A stretch of DNA of 64,000 nucleotides from Hypoxylon rubiginosum (Eukaryota; Ascomycota; Sordariomycetes; Xylariales; Hypoxylaceae). Within the stretch, counting starts at the first letter, position 1; each line of letters opens with the position of its first letter. Location: contig CADCXA010000055.1 of the NCBI GenBank assembly GCA_902806565.1, forward strand, positions 806,001 to 870,000, given 5' to 3'. The position numbers and the translations under genes were made by a program. Under the pieces are notes generated by a model. That model made no database searches and was not told the DNA's origin. It was given only the letters and a program-made list of their open reading frames with translations. Of this stretch, positions 13,524 through 26,167 are shown piece by piece.

Positions 13524-13556
13524 CACACACACATGCACACACACACACACACACAT
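13524..13556. repeat. CA dinucleotide microsatellite
   Basis: A nearly pure (CA)n tract with one ATG interruption sits in non-coding DNA and is a typical slippage-prone microsatellite. Confidence 0.85.
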
Positions 13557-16270
13557 ACAATGGAAGGATGCGGCAAGGAGCCATGTAACATGTAGTACTT
13601 CCCAAGAGTCACCTTGCATCTTATTATCTTGCGTCATCTTCATCAATGCCACCGAATAGGGAAAACACCACAAGGCTACCATATCTAGTCTACATGCTGC
13701 CTCGGCTGAGTCTCTTCACTTTGTTCAACGTTATACCTGAAGCGGGCTAGCCTCTGCCCCTTTGCATATGATAGTGTATCAATGAACCATCCAGCACGTA
13801 CAGTACTTGCCGGGACGTGTCATATCTCACCTTGAATTCTCTATTCGAACAAGGGCCTTCTTCCCGACCCCGAGAGATTGAGAGATCGTGCGGGACAGCG
13901 GGATAGGCGTCGCCAGAGGCTCTTTTGTTCGCCAAGGTCGTCAACCGAGATTCCTTGCATACAGCTGGCATCCCTGTCCTTGTTCCTTGCTAGAATAGGC
14001 GGTCCAAATATTAATAAAAGGGAGCCACTATCGTCCACGGTCAAATTCCCACCTACGCGCAGGTTACTCAATACAACAAACCATCCATATAAGGGCAGGC
14101 GCACAAATCTCGTCCGTGTCCCGCTCTACCCCAGCGTTGTATTATACCTTACTGATATAAAATGACATATTTGCCTCCAATAGGCTGGATTTTCGAAGAA
14201 CCACCCGAAGCGGCGTCTTCCCAGGCGGAAGATAATAGTAGTCTAATAATGCGATAGCACTCTGTTTGGTCAAGTGACCCTTTCTTTGCTTGGGGGTTCT
14301 TCTCTACTCCGCTATTGGTTGGCTTCTTCTTATCAGATGCAAATATATGGGGGTGTCAAGACGCCGAATTGCTACAATCGTCACCTTACAACTACATACC
14401 TGAGAACGATTCAACAGGGGGTTCATGTAGGACACCCCAAAGCGGTCAAAGGTTGACTACGTACATCATCCATTATGGTTCGTGTGCGAGAAAGCATTCA
14501 TTCGCTCATACCCACGTTACTATATAGCAATATGCTCCTTATTGGAGGGTTCAAGTACCGTTGCAGATAACAACTTCGCTACAATGCTGGGTACCTCTAC
14601 GCGATCTTCTACCAAGCCAGGCATGATTACATCACCGTGCTTCCAGTCGGGAGCACACCTTAATATCGTCTGATATATGGCCCTTCGCGAAGGGACAGAA
14701 GCCGCCTGTGATCCGGTGGAGCTTTGGCAGGTCTAGTAAATGCGCTCTTCTATATACTTGGATTAAAACATTGGGTTGTCCGCCGCGGTTAGGTACCGCG
14801 CAGCTAGTGTTGCCGTTCGGATGGGATTGTAGATCATTTGCATTTCCGCCTCATCATATACCAAACCCGATTCTTTGGACCATCCAGGCAGCCAGGTAGG
14901 ACAGACTCATTATTCCGTAAAAACAATATTTACCTACTTCGTGAGCACGGTGACCCCCTTACAAGGCAGACATCAATCCCGGCGTAACATTGTCGTCTAA
15001 GCCCGCAGAATATTGCATGTCGACAATTTGGCAGATGCAACATATGGTAACACTACTTGGAAGATTATCCAAGCTATCTCGGATCTGATCTAGTATTTGG
15101 GAACAATCCAATATAAGACAATTTATGCCTAATGGTGCTGATATGCTAGGGGAGATCATCACACATCTAACGCCAACGTCAAACAGGTTCATCTACCTTT
15201 TTATGTCCTATGTAATTCTCTTTGGGCTTCAAGCCGAGGCAAACGTACCAGCCGTACTCGTATCACCGTACCCACAAGATACAACCGAGATGCATAGAAC
15301 CCTGGTACCTTGTAGCGGCTAAGCTATGATCAAAAGTGTCACCAGTGGAGATGACGGTAGGACAGCTAAAGGTGGGTTTCGTGGGTTCGTCTCTTACGCT
15401 ACTACATGCTAACATCATTAGTCGGCAATGCTTATGATGAGAGGTGATGAGTCCGGGGCAGGTTCCCCTCCAGGACATCACATGTCAAATGTGATAAGGA
15501 GAACAAAAAGGAAAGGGAAAAACCACCACTCGAGAGGGAACAGTAGTTCGTTCATCTCGCGTAGTTCGGGATATTTTTATGCGCCTGGATCAGAATGTGA
15601 TCCCAGGATGATTCCGTTGCACGCGATCAATCCGTAATTAACAAGATTCATGCGTAAAATGCCGCCCGGACTAATAAGCCAGCCAGACGGAGATTTTCTT
15701 CAGCAGGGACCAATTTCACCTGTCATGCCGATGGGATCTAGCCCACGACTACCCTGACCACGTTTGAATCAAGCCCCAATGAGCCTCTATATCCGGGCAG
15801 CCAACGGATCTCGAAGCAGCAGCATCTCTCGTTCGCCAGCTCAGTGTTGCTCGAGACAGAAACTGAAGCAATAAAAAAAACACCGGCCTAGTACATATTT
15901 TGTCCCAACTACATATGTACTAGCAAGTTGGATCTAATGAAATTAGGAGATCCATAGCGGGTGAGAGAACCTGTTACCAGTCGGTCGGTACAAAGAATAA
16001 AAAGGGGGCTTAAGAGGTCCGGGGCGACCCTTTCGATTCCCACTTGGACCCTAAGGAGATCGGCAGGGCAAGGCAAGTCAAGACGCTAGGACTGCGGGCT
16101 GCCCAACCAGGCTTGCGACGGTGAATTAATACGACGAGCTAACGACCAGGGAATAAAGCACACATTAAATGGTCCGAGCTGCCAAGTGACGTGGGGAGTT
16201 ACGTAGGTTAACTATACCAAGGGGGGGAATTCTTTTCCTCACACCTTGCTGCTGCTACTGACTTACTGTA

Positions 16271-16453
16271 GTGGAACAGATTACCTTGAAAGGGGCCTCT
16301 TCTCCGTTCCGGGCGCCGGCTCGAACGGCCAAGATGGCGTACCTGCAGTCGGTTTTGGTTGGATTGGAACACGAGGCGGCTGTCAAGCGTCCCAGGACCT
16401 GTCCGTTCGTGGTTCGCGAGTCCCAAGGGGGAAACACCTCAGATCCTCACGAG
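16271..16453 (+). pseudogene. exon-like fragment, possible small gene or remnant
   Basis: The segment is bounded by an acceptor-like sequence with a pyrimidine-mixed tract and a CTGAC branch site (ending TGTAG at 16270) and by a GTGAGT donor after 16453. In between, one frame reads about 60 residues, including MAYLQSVLVGLEHEAAVKRP, that look protein-like. A possible next exon starts near 16532 after TTTCTCCAG and keeps phase for only about 13 codons. I found no convincing first exon. It could be a small species-specific gene, a decayed copy, or chance. Confidence 0.22.
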
Positions 16454-17044
16454 TGAGTTTCCAGAACCGGAGAAGCTGCCGACAAACCACCGACATGGAA
16501 CATTCCACGCGCATTCTTTCTCCAGTCTGGTGTACCCTATCGCTATCCCATTATGTTCAAGTTGACTTATGCGTCGTCGTGTGGTCGATCTTGGATAGCG
16601 TCGCTACAGAAAACTCGCCGTCTTTTCGGCCGTAGCTAAACTGGCTACATAAGCTACAGTAACCTATCCTACCCGTTCTTGTTCTGCTTCGTACTAAGGG
16701 TCAGCTTGTACATTTCAGGCAATGTACCATGACTGCGAATTGACCTTGTCGAAGCCCTGTTTCCCCGGCGCCCCTCTACCCCTATAATGGAGACGACCCT
16801 GTCTATAATACAGGACGCGCCGCCTTCGGAGTCTGGCCGAACTCCCCACACTCTGGGAGGGTTTTATTCCCAAACGTGTGGTTACCCGTTCTCCCTCTAG
16901 CGGATAAAGGTTTAGCACGATCGAGTTACCGCGGTCTCATGTTTTGTGTGTGCAGCGTTGCATTCGGGCGTCCGCCAAACCCAGCAGGAACGTCGAACCC
17001 TGAAACAGATTAAAGGAGCAGCGCCGAACCACGTTTTATCCCCA

Positions 17045-17233
17045 GGGTCAATTTTCGACATCTTTCTTGTCTCACATTTTTCGTTTCTCTCGTTCGCTCG
17101 CTCTCCTCTCACCGGGTACGGTCTCGCGCGGCTCGTGCTTTTTCTTTTTCTTTTTTTGTCTCGTGTCTTTTTCGTTGCTACTGCAGCAGAAACTTGCAAC
17201 AAGACCACTACTCGAAATGTCTCGCGCTCCGTA
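17045..17233 (+). pseudogene. orphan promoter and first-exon-like sequence
   Basis: A CT-rich tract typical of the core promoter and 5'UTR of strongly expressed fungal genes runs from 17045 to 17170. It leads into ACTACTCGAA and an ATG at 17217, reading M-S-R-A-P before a GTAAGG donor. No downstream segment that continues a protein in phase was found within 1 kb. The likely explanations are a 5' fragment left by a broken or moved gene, or the first exon of a gene with an unusual structure. Confidence 0.2.
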
Positions 17234-20200
17234 AGGGGAATGGTCCGCGATGCAGACTCGGCTACGGGCTTATGAGATTAGAGGGCAGGGAGGGGGGTTG
17301 CGTATCGAGCCTATTCTAGAGCACCGTCGACGTAGGGGGAAGAGTCGTCGAATTATTACTCCTTCCGAGGCCTGCCACCAGGAAGCTGATTTGGGATTCC
17401 CTCTTACGGCATAGTCTAATGAAAATCTAACCTTTTAGGAGTCTGTGAAACTGACACCCCCTGAAGTTACCTAGGTATTCAACCAGCCTTGCAAGAGCCT
17501 AGAAGCTCCAAAAGGCCATAGTAGGGCTCGCTGTTCCTATTCGTTCGTTCTTGTTCAATGGTCTAGGACGACGATGTTCGGGTATCATGATAGCAACATG
17601 AACGAAGCACCCAGCACCCAGCACAACGGATGGATGTCATGACATGTATGATGAAGTTGAAAGACAACGCCATCATTGACAATGCAGGCATCTAGCTTGC
17701 ACAAAGTGGTACAGCAGCTAGCTTAGCTGGTGCAAGGGCCGCAGCTAACCTGCATCCTACCTGGGTACTTAGTCCACTGCAGGTGGCGTTACCACAAACG
17801 GAGTCGCGCCGTGTCTTAGCTGCAGCTCAGCCAGGAGCCCGGGCCGGTCAGCGTCATCAAACCCGCCAACCGAGACTCGCTATTTGGTCCCAAAGAGACA
17901 AAAGACAAGTTAGTACACAACGAATGCTTGCACACCGGGCTCTTGCGAATTCCGCGTACCAGACCCTACCGTCCAGAGTTGGCAGCAGGGTCCCGCAGGG
18001 GCTCGTGACCCGCAAGCGCGATGCAGGAGGTGACGGATCCGGTATATTGGGATTCTCTCCCCCCTTTCGCCGGGGGGCCCCCGGGCAAAAGCGGGATAAA
18101 GGAGGCCGGGTCTGCTACCCGGTTCTTCAAATCCCAATGCTCTTTCGTGGATCAAGCCACGGGCGACCTCGTCAAAGCCGGTTAGCCTCTCTCTCCCTGT
18201 GGTACCGACTAGAGCTCCCCCAACTATTAAACACGCCGCGAAGAGCTATGGCGGCCGGGGCTCCAGGACGGTGCGTGCGTAGTCGGGTCTTAGTGAGTAG
18301 CTCATGTGGGTTTCTGAAACGGTCCGCCCGTCTCTAGTGCTCTCGAATCCGGCAGTTTGGCTACCGTGTAACCAACTACCAGATTACGCTTCTTTTTTCC
18401 TCGCGACGGCGGCCCACAAACCCGACAATGGGACTAGCCGGTGGCTTGGGACTCCAACAACGCCCCCAAGCCTAGGTTAGGCCCGTAAGACTAACTCTAT
18501 TCCTACGTGAGGTTCTGTTGTCTCTCGGGGTCAGGCGAATGAACAACTGGGTTTTACCTAGACGCGTAATTTACCTACCTACCTACTAACCCACTCGAAG
18601 CACATACACCCGTCCCTCATTGCTGGGGCTCTTATAGCATCGGGCTCTGCCTCGGGATCTCGACTTAGTTTCGGTACCGTAGCAACAAAAGTTCTTACTA
18701 GCCTTCCCAATAACTTCGAGGGGAACGTTCGCTTGCTACGGGGAAAAATCCGGAGAAATTACCAGGTAGGTATACGAGGGACTAGACGTAGGTAATAACC
18801 CCCATCGCCTGATCGGATTTAAGCCGTTATCGTTTAGTTCTAGGCACATGGCCCTCTCATAATAAACGAAGTCAAAGTAAGGAGAACAGAGTACCACAGT
18901 CTTGGAATATGATTCCGTCCCCACCAACCAAAGACAGGTTAGCTAGTGAGGTTCGTCTACGTTATCAGATGTCATTTTCTTCTTGTCGTCGTACAAAGGC
19001 GGGCCTGATACTGAAGCAAACAAGTTGCGAGAAATGGACGAAAAGAGGCACAAAGTTTCCTTTTCCGACTTATCCCTTCCTACCACTTACTGTTGTTGGC
19101 CAAGATATATGCCTGCATTTGCTAGACTAGACTACACCTTGTCTCAAAATAGTTACTTGTGACCAGTCAGATAATACGTCCGTAGATGTACGTGAGAGAA
19201 GATATTCTTCTTAGTTCATATCTAGCACCAGTGGCTCATTGCTAAGACTTAACCAAGAAGAATCTCGACATAAACTGATGAGTACCTAAGACAACCTGAT
19301 GATCCTTTGGTCGGAAACTGTAGATAAAGGAGGCTTGGGCATTACAACGTGAAGGAGTTGACATCTTAACTCATATTTTTATAACTTTTCCTACGTTATT
19401 AAGTTATATAGAGCCATACACTGTGGTGAGAGCCATGTTCTCAAGCCAATACATGCGTGACATTAGAAACTATTAGCTCCCAAGTTAATGCTGTCTCGTA
19501 GACTGCTGTTGGGTAAGCCTCTTAAGATCTCAAGGTTACATCATTTCGAGTGCATGGGAACTACTAGCTACGTTACTAGAGGAGGGTTATAACGGTACTT
19601 AGCATTACAAGTATGTTAGTATTTACTAGCTACACGGCTTCACAATGCCTGTAGCATCTAATGCCACGGAAATCCCCTGCCGGGTCTACGCTGGAAAAAG
19701 GAAAAGACCATACAGAGAAAATTATCCACTGCTAAATCCTTCGCTGCTCGCCTATTTAGATGACTATCTACCTCCTAAGGTAGGTATACATCCGACAGTA
19801 GACGTCAAGGGGGCCCGTGGTCACGAGGACCGTGTGCCATGTACGCCTGTATGCATGTGTATGTGTGTGCATTTCTTCCCAAGACGCCGGGACTCCCAGG
19901 GCAATGGGACGGGGAGCGCGAAAGATCAGGTATCCCGAGTACACCCTATTACGAAAGCAGCACGCATGTACAAACTGCCTCCTATACGTCTCCCTACCGC
20001 CTCTCGTCCATGTACCTACTTACCTACCTACCTACCTAGGTACTTACCTATCTAGGTATCAGTATATGTAGAAGAGAGCGTAGAGCGAGGTCTCCGCAGC
20101 AGAGTGAAGACGAATAAAAAGTTTAGAAAAAAGGGACAAGAACGAGAAAACTGCCGGTTCCAATGTCTGCAAGCACCCGGCGATCCATCTCTAGCTACTT

Positions 20201-20310
20201 GGGAGACTTTTTCTGTCCAAGGCCATGGCACCATCGGAGTCAACGAGAGACATGGGAACTTGTGTCTCACGATGGTGCGGCTGGTGTAGGCGCACAAGGG
20301 CCGACATGAG

Positions 20311-20345
20311 AAAAAAAAGGGGGGGGGGGGGGGGGGGGGGGGGGG
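20311..20345 (+). repeat. A8-G27 homopolymer tract
   Basis: Eight A are followed by 27 consecutive G on the plus strand. A G run this long is rare and hard to sequence, so the true length is uncertain. It can form G-quadruplexes. It lies in non-coding DNA. Confidence 0.85.
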
Positions 20346-22504
20346 CAAGTGGCGGGACGGGAAAAGAAGAAGGAAACGGGCATAGGAGAATTAACAGACA
20401 TCACCCGTGACGAGGAATAGATACTACCTACGTAATGTCGCTACTATAATTACCGGCTTCGTTACTGGTACCTTTACCTCGGCTCGCAAACCATCCAATG
20501 CGCTGGGACAGCTGGATAACATACGCAACAAGGAGAGAGAGATATGGATGGACGGCATCACTTGAATACTATGCCTACAGGTTAGGTACATCATAGTATG
20601 GAGTAGACCTAGAGAAGAGTCCTTGTTCCTTGGAATGAACGAATGGTAAGTCGAGAAAGATCTTCCATTCCCCCCAATAACAAACCCTCGTCCCTTCGTC
20701 ACCTCAACCTGAAACGAGCGCCGCTCGACACAAATTTGCGACACCAGCGCACACACAGAGAGCTAGCTAGGTACAGTACCTAGACACACATAGCCAGATC
20801 GCGCAGCAGCATGCTGCTCGATGTTCGTTCCGTAGGACAGCTGTGTTGCGCCTTGCCTATCCCAGCGGAGTCCAGCCTGTGTTTGTGTGTGTGCTTACCC
20901 GTGGGATCTAGGAGTTCATCGATCCCTATTTCCCAAGAACCTCGGCGTAGTCCGACGAGCGGTTGAACGAATACTTCCTATAGGGGAGCGGCGAAAAAAG
21001 AGGCGTTAAAATTTTTGTTTTCGAGTGTTACAAATCGGCTAATCACCATCTCGGCCGCTCGCGCGGGCTCCCAGGTCGTCGGTAGCCGCCAAAAGTTTGT
21101 GTAGCAAAGGGGGGAGGGTTCCATATACTACCGGGTAGGTACCCTAGGTAAGGGCCCACCGTTTCCCTAGGATATCTGCTTACGGCCGTTGGGAAAGTTA
21201 CCCGTATAACAGATAATGCGCGCCGACGATGCGGGTTTCGGGTAGTAAAATAAACGGGAGCTCGCTTGCTTTGGGAGTCGGAATATTTCGCCTTCTTTCG
21301 TTTTTCACTGCCTGTCCATATTTGCCGCACCAGGAAGGGGGGAAAAATAATTAGGCGAGTTGTCTCGGGTTGATACTTGACCTGACATGACCTGACATGA
21401 CATGATGATTTTTTTCACTTCCAGATTGGCAAAGCGCGTCGCCATGTCATCCCTGTTCTCGTGACGAGCTTACCGCTGGTCCTGGCAATCATGTATAGAG
21501 CGCGAGAATGTATACGTCAAGAATCTTCAATCCATTTTGGGATGTATGTAGATGGACCCATGTACACGGTACAATAGCCTAAGCCTCATCAGCCAAGACA
21601 GGCAGTTTCCGACTGAATGAGATTACCAGTATGACTCGAGCCGACGTCGTGCGGTAAAGTGGGCTTTCGTCGCTTTTTGTCTGGGTGCGACACGGGAGGC
21701 CGACGTCAAGATATGCAAGTCTTACCGAGGTCGTCTGCCAGTCCATCTGAACCACCTCGTCTGTCTGTCTGTCTGCCTGTCTCCGCGTTTATTCTTCCGA
21801 TAGATAAGACCCCCCTCTCCCTCTTTCGCGGGAGACATGCAGCCATCCGTCTTACCATCTCCGTGGAACGTAATAAGCTCTACGGTACCAATTGGTGCCA
21901 GAGACATGGGAATGGAGAAGTGAAGTCAAAAGACTTGGCAAGCGTTGGCGACGACGACCCAGTTCCCCCCCAAGTGAACCAGATGGGCAATACGAAACAT
22001 CTTGTCTCACAACGGACATATAATCTTGTGCCTCCCTAACTTTGGGCATAGAACGTCGAGAATGTTTGTACCAGGCGTCCGCTCGCTTCTTCCGGCGAAG
22101 GGGTCATGCTGTGCGAGGTTATACAACGATCTGGTGGACCTGGTGGCCCGATGCGGTGGGGGACGACAGGAAACGTCTTGTGACTACCATCACGTCTAGT
22201 TACCTCTCCTGGTATAGCATCAGATCTGCCCGACACTCGTCTGGTCCGAAAGTGGCGACACGATAAATAGAATTGAAAAAACCCGCCCTGAAGGAATAAT
22301 TTGCGCTTAATGAAAGGAGCATTGCACTAACGTTGTGGCACTTTACAACTTTGCAGATGATACATCGATTAGCCAACCCTTGAATGCCTATTTGTCTCCC
22401 TAACCTATGCTGCCTATGCTGAATCCGTACTTCAATGAAGGTACCCTAACGCCGTATCATGATATACACGCTAGAACAAACAAAAGATGCCGGGAAGACG
22501 ATAG
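20346..22504. other. intergenic, downstream of Lon gene
   Basis: This is non-coding DNA leading to the 3' end of the minus-strand Lon gene. Open frames are short and unrecognised. It includes a CCTGACATGA repeat near 21380-21407, a CTGT repeat near 21762-21783, and TACCTA-type motifs near 20767 and 21133. The Lon 3'UTR should lie just below 22505. Confidence 0.5.
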
Positions 22505-25467
22505 CTACAACCGAGACTGGATCGGTGGAAAGTTGGACTCATTTGGCCACTGTACATCAGGCCAGATATGGCGAATGGCTTCCCAAATGTGACTAAAGGA
22601 ATGTCTCGTTAGCTAGTGGACGTGGGGAAGAGAACGGGAATCGGAGACCGCCGCAGCATATTTTCATAGCGGATTCATACCTGACGTAGATGATATTTAG
22701 CCCATCTCTTACTTCCGACGGGACTTCTCGGGCATCCTTCTCGTTCTGTGCTGGTAGGAGCACAGTCTTGACGCCGGCCCGGTATGCCCCTATTAGTTTC
22801 TCCTTTATCCCCCCGACCCTCTTCACATGGCCAGAAAGTTGGAATTCACCCTTGCTCTGAGTTAGTATCCTGCTGACGGGAATCTCGAAACTTGGTTGTA
22901 CTTACGGTCATAGCCATAGTTGGGGGAACAGGTCGTCCCGAAAGGAGGGATATGAGAGCAATCGCTTGGGCCATACCGCTTGATGGACCGTCCTTTGGCA
23001 CAGCCCCAGATGGGCAATGGACGTGCAGACTGCGTTTTCTCATGATGTTCTCCCCGGGGTCCTGGGTTAAACCTAGCTCATAGGCATGATTGCGTACCCA
23101 ACTCCTTGCAACTTTGACACTCTCTTTCAGCACATCTCCGAGATTGCCGGTAAGCTCAACGCTTCCATCGCCAGGCATGTCAAGAACCTCAATGAAGAGG
23201 ATACCCCCGTTACCCCCAGAGCTGTAAGCTACGAGGCCGGTTACTATGCCTGGTTGGCTAGTTTTCTCCGCTATTTCATCCTCAAATTTCTCGATGCCTA
23301 GTATCGACTCAAGGTCCTGAACCGTAATATCCGCTCGATATGTCTCCGGCTGGCCACGGTCGTTGGACTCTACGAAATCGACGGCTTTCGCGCGACAGAC
23401 GGAGCCGATCTCTCGTTCCAGATTGCGAACCCCTGACTCACGAGTGTAGGACTCGATGATCTTTGATATTACCTCCTCGCTAAACCGTACCTGGTCCTCG
23501 GAGAGCCCGTTGACCCTAATTTGTTTGGGTACAAGGTGCTGCAACGCGATATGCCGCTTCTCGAGTGTGGTGTAGCCCGAGAACTCTAGAGTCTCCATAC
23601 GATCTAGCAAGGGGCCCGGGATTGTGTCAAGGCTATTCGCGGTGGCGATGAACAGGACTTTGCTGAGATCAATAGGAGTGTTGATGTAGTGATCGTGGAA
23701 AGCGTGGTTTTGCTCGGGGTCGAGCACCTCGAGCATGGCGGCCGAGGGGTCACCGTTATGGTTGGACATGCCCAACTTGTCTATTTCGTCCAACAAGAAA
23801 ACAGGGTTGGCCACACCCACCTTTCTCAAGCCTTGTACGATCAAACCGGGCATGGCGGCAACGTATGTTCTCCGGTGACCCCGTATCTCTGCTTCGTCCC
23901 GGACGCCGCCGAGCGATATGCGGTGGAACTTCCGCCCAAGAGCAGTAGCGATAGACCTGGCGATGCTCGTCTTGCCAACACCAGGCGGTCCAACCAAGAG
24001 TAGAATAGGGGCTTTCTCAACCCGCCGCTTATTCTTCAGCATCTGGACCCTGAGGCCAGTCGCTTTCAGTTTTTCTTCCAATTCAGAGTCAATAGGTGAG
24101 GGCTCTTTCTCCGTGTTTTTGTTAGACTCCAAGTCGGCTGCCTCCTGCTCAGCCTGCTTGAGCTGCTGGTTTACCGCTTCGTTTGCCGATTGCATCAATC
24201 TGACAATGGTCAGGTATGAGAGAAGGCGTTTCTTGACCTTTTGGATTCCGTAATGGTCATTATCAAGTTGCTTCCTCGCAGTTTCCAGGGTATTCACTCC
24301 GATGGGATCGTCTGTAATAACAGACCACGGTATTTCAGACAGGGTTTCAAGGTACGTCCTCAGAACTTGATATTCAGCTTGCGCGGGCATCATCTGCTTT
24401 AGTCGCTTGAACTCCCGCTCGGCTACTTTGGCAGCTTCCGCTGGGAGCTTCGCAGCCTCAATCTTCTTCTCAAGATCTTGTAGGTCGTCCGGGTCTTGTT
24501 GGTCCCCGGGTCCGCCCCCAAACATATTGAAAGGTGGTCCGCCCCCAAGACCGAAGAGAGCCGGGGGTTTCTTCGACCCTGGCTGAGGCATTGGTATATT
24601 CCGTCTGCTTCTAATCTTGTCTACATCCTCCGGGCCAATCTGGATAGGTACTGTCGTGCTCGTAACAGTAGTAACCTTAATGTTGCCCTTCAGGTCGTCC
24701 ACTTGGCGTTCTAGCAGCTGAATGACCTTTTGCATACGGTCTACAACGTCAATGGCTGCGAGCACCTGGAGCTTCTCCTCGTAGGAAGCCTCAACTACGT
24801 TCATCATGAAGTCCGCTAAGGAGCCTCCCTCGTTGGGGGTTTTCTTGAGAATGAACTGCTCAAGCCTTCGGGCTATCAGTGGGTTTATAGTTGGATTCCC
24901 ATTGGATAGGAGAAGCGCGGACACTCGAAGGTAAGTAGCCAGTTCGCGCGACAGCCGCTTCAGGGTACCGAAGACTTCTTGGTAGCCAAGTCTTTGCAGT
25001 TCTTGAGGGCCAACCTGGTCCGTGTGGGGTGTTATCTTGGCCTCGAAATAGGGACGTTCTTGGGTGATCTTCTCGACAGTTACTCGCGAGACGCCTTGGA
25101 CGAGTAGGTTGAACTCGGCGCCATTCTGGCCTTGGATGGCATTGATCTTGCCCGAGACACCGTAGGCAAACAATTGGTCTTTCTTAATGTTGCTTTTGTC
25201 TGCGTCCAGCAATTCGTCATACTTGTTCGGGTTTTGCTCTAGGAGCATCTGGCCTCGGCGGCTCAACAGCGGCGAGTTTAGAGGTACGCAGATGACGGGG
25301 ATCTGGTCGACGCGCCTGGAGCCCTTGGAGGCGCGGGTGAAGACGTTCGAAATCAAGGCAGGTATATCGGAACGGCTCGCAGGTACGGATATTCGGACGA
25401 CGGATCCGGGGAAGAGAACATGCTTCTTCCCTAGGGGGATCACGGGCATCACTGCCGACTGCGCCAT
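22505..25467 (-). CDS. peroxisomal Lon protease (Lon2/Pln-type)
   Basis: An ATP-dependent serine protease that degrades damaged or unneeded proteins in the peroxisome matrix. The model is 939 aa; exons are 22906-25467, 22681-22850 and 22505-22592. In order it has an N-terminal LON substrate domain (about 5-260), a linker rich in Gly and Pro (about 290-330), an AAA+ module with Walker A GPPGVGKT (493-500) and Walker B FLLDEIDK (557-564), and a protease domain with the Ser-Lys dyad S829 and K872, spaced 43 residues apart as in bacterial Lon. The dyad codons are separated by intron 1. The last three residues are SRL, a PTS1 peroxisome signal, which distinguishes it from mitochondrial Lon (Pim1). 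The start at 25467 gives MAQSAVMPV; an in-frame ATG at 25530 would add 21 residues. The context around the Ser is GPSSG rather than the common GPSAG. Confidence 0.95.
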
Positions 25468-26139
25468 GTTGATGTGTTTCCCCTGTGGGTTTGCGCGCGA
25501 TTGGTCGATTTGACGGGAGTAGTGCGACAAAGACGTCGATAACGACAGTCACACAGCTACTACCAAGAAAAGACCCGAGTAGGTGGGACAGCGAATAAGT
25601 CGTCTGTTTTTCGATATTTATTCGAAGGGAATTAATAAAACCTTGGATGTTGTATGGAGGATGGAAATGTCGAATGTTGATGTCACAGTAGTAGCAGTAG
25701 CAGTAGCAGTAGCAGTAGCAGTAGCAGTAGCAGTAGCAGTAGCAGTAGCAGTAGCAGACAGTAGCAGTGGTAGAAATCCGGAGTACCTTACATACAGCTG
25801 GAAGCACATGCACGCTTGTGCGTTTAGGGGCTTTTTAGGTACCTAGGCTACGTAGCTTAGGCTCCTCTACAGCCAGATTAGCGAATGAAGTGCCTAATTC
25901 AGAGGTGGTCTGGGCGCTGCCGTTCCTTCCAGAAGCTGCGGGAGCTGCGGGCTTCAATCAAAACACCCCAAAATGTCATTTGTACCGAGGTTCGCGATTC
26001 AAATGCGCCTGTTCGCCCAGCATCTGCCCAGCACCCCGGGTATATCGACCCGGTATCACAGCAGAGCAACTCCACTTCACGAGATCCTATAGTTGCGCAA
26101 ATCACGACAATCTTACTCTGATTTATCGTCACTCTTTTA
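25468..26139. other. Lon upstream region
   Basis: This is the promoter and 5'UTR side of the Lon gene, ending at the sharp drop into AT-rich DNA near 26140. It carries a hexanucleotide repeat (25689-25757) and a palindromic GGTACCTAGG motif near 25838. No other gene is supported. Confidence 0.55.
25689..25757. repeat. GTAGCA hexanucleotide repeat
   Basis: About eleven tandem copies of GTAGCA lie about 220 bp upstream of the Lon start codon. The array is almost perfect, so it is probably young and length-variable. Read as protein it gives alternating dipeptides in several frames, none of them credible. Confidence 0.92.
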
Positions 26140-26167
26140 TGTAATTAAATATACTAGTTTTTTAAGC

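Larger units (their letters stand above)
11001..20310. other. gene-poor stretch, no supported coding gene
   Basis: About 9 kb of roughly balanced base composition lacks a recognisable gene, tRNA or 5S rRNA on either strand. The longest frames (minus 11117-11494, plus 16246-16635, plus 17783-18337, plus 19645-20055) have no known motif. Other structures are a CA repeat near 13524-13556, a 14-bp perfect palindrome CCCTTCGCGAAGGG at 14681-14694, and many TACCTA-type motifs (for example 11557-11590, 18556-18590, 20010-20060). Exon-like fragments at 16271 and 17216 are listed separately. Confidence 0.4.

Noticed and set aside
16021..16060. TTTCGATTCCC resembling a tRNA B box
   Set aside because: The flanking bases do not form the five-pair T stem and no acceptor or anticodon stem could be drawn.
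17783..18337. 184-codon frame in the gene desert
   Set aside because: Arg/Ala/Pro-rich composition without motif, no intron signals and no leader resembling neighbouring genes; likely chance.
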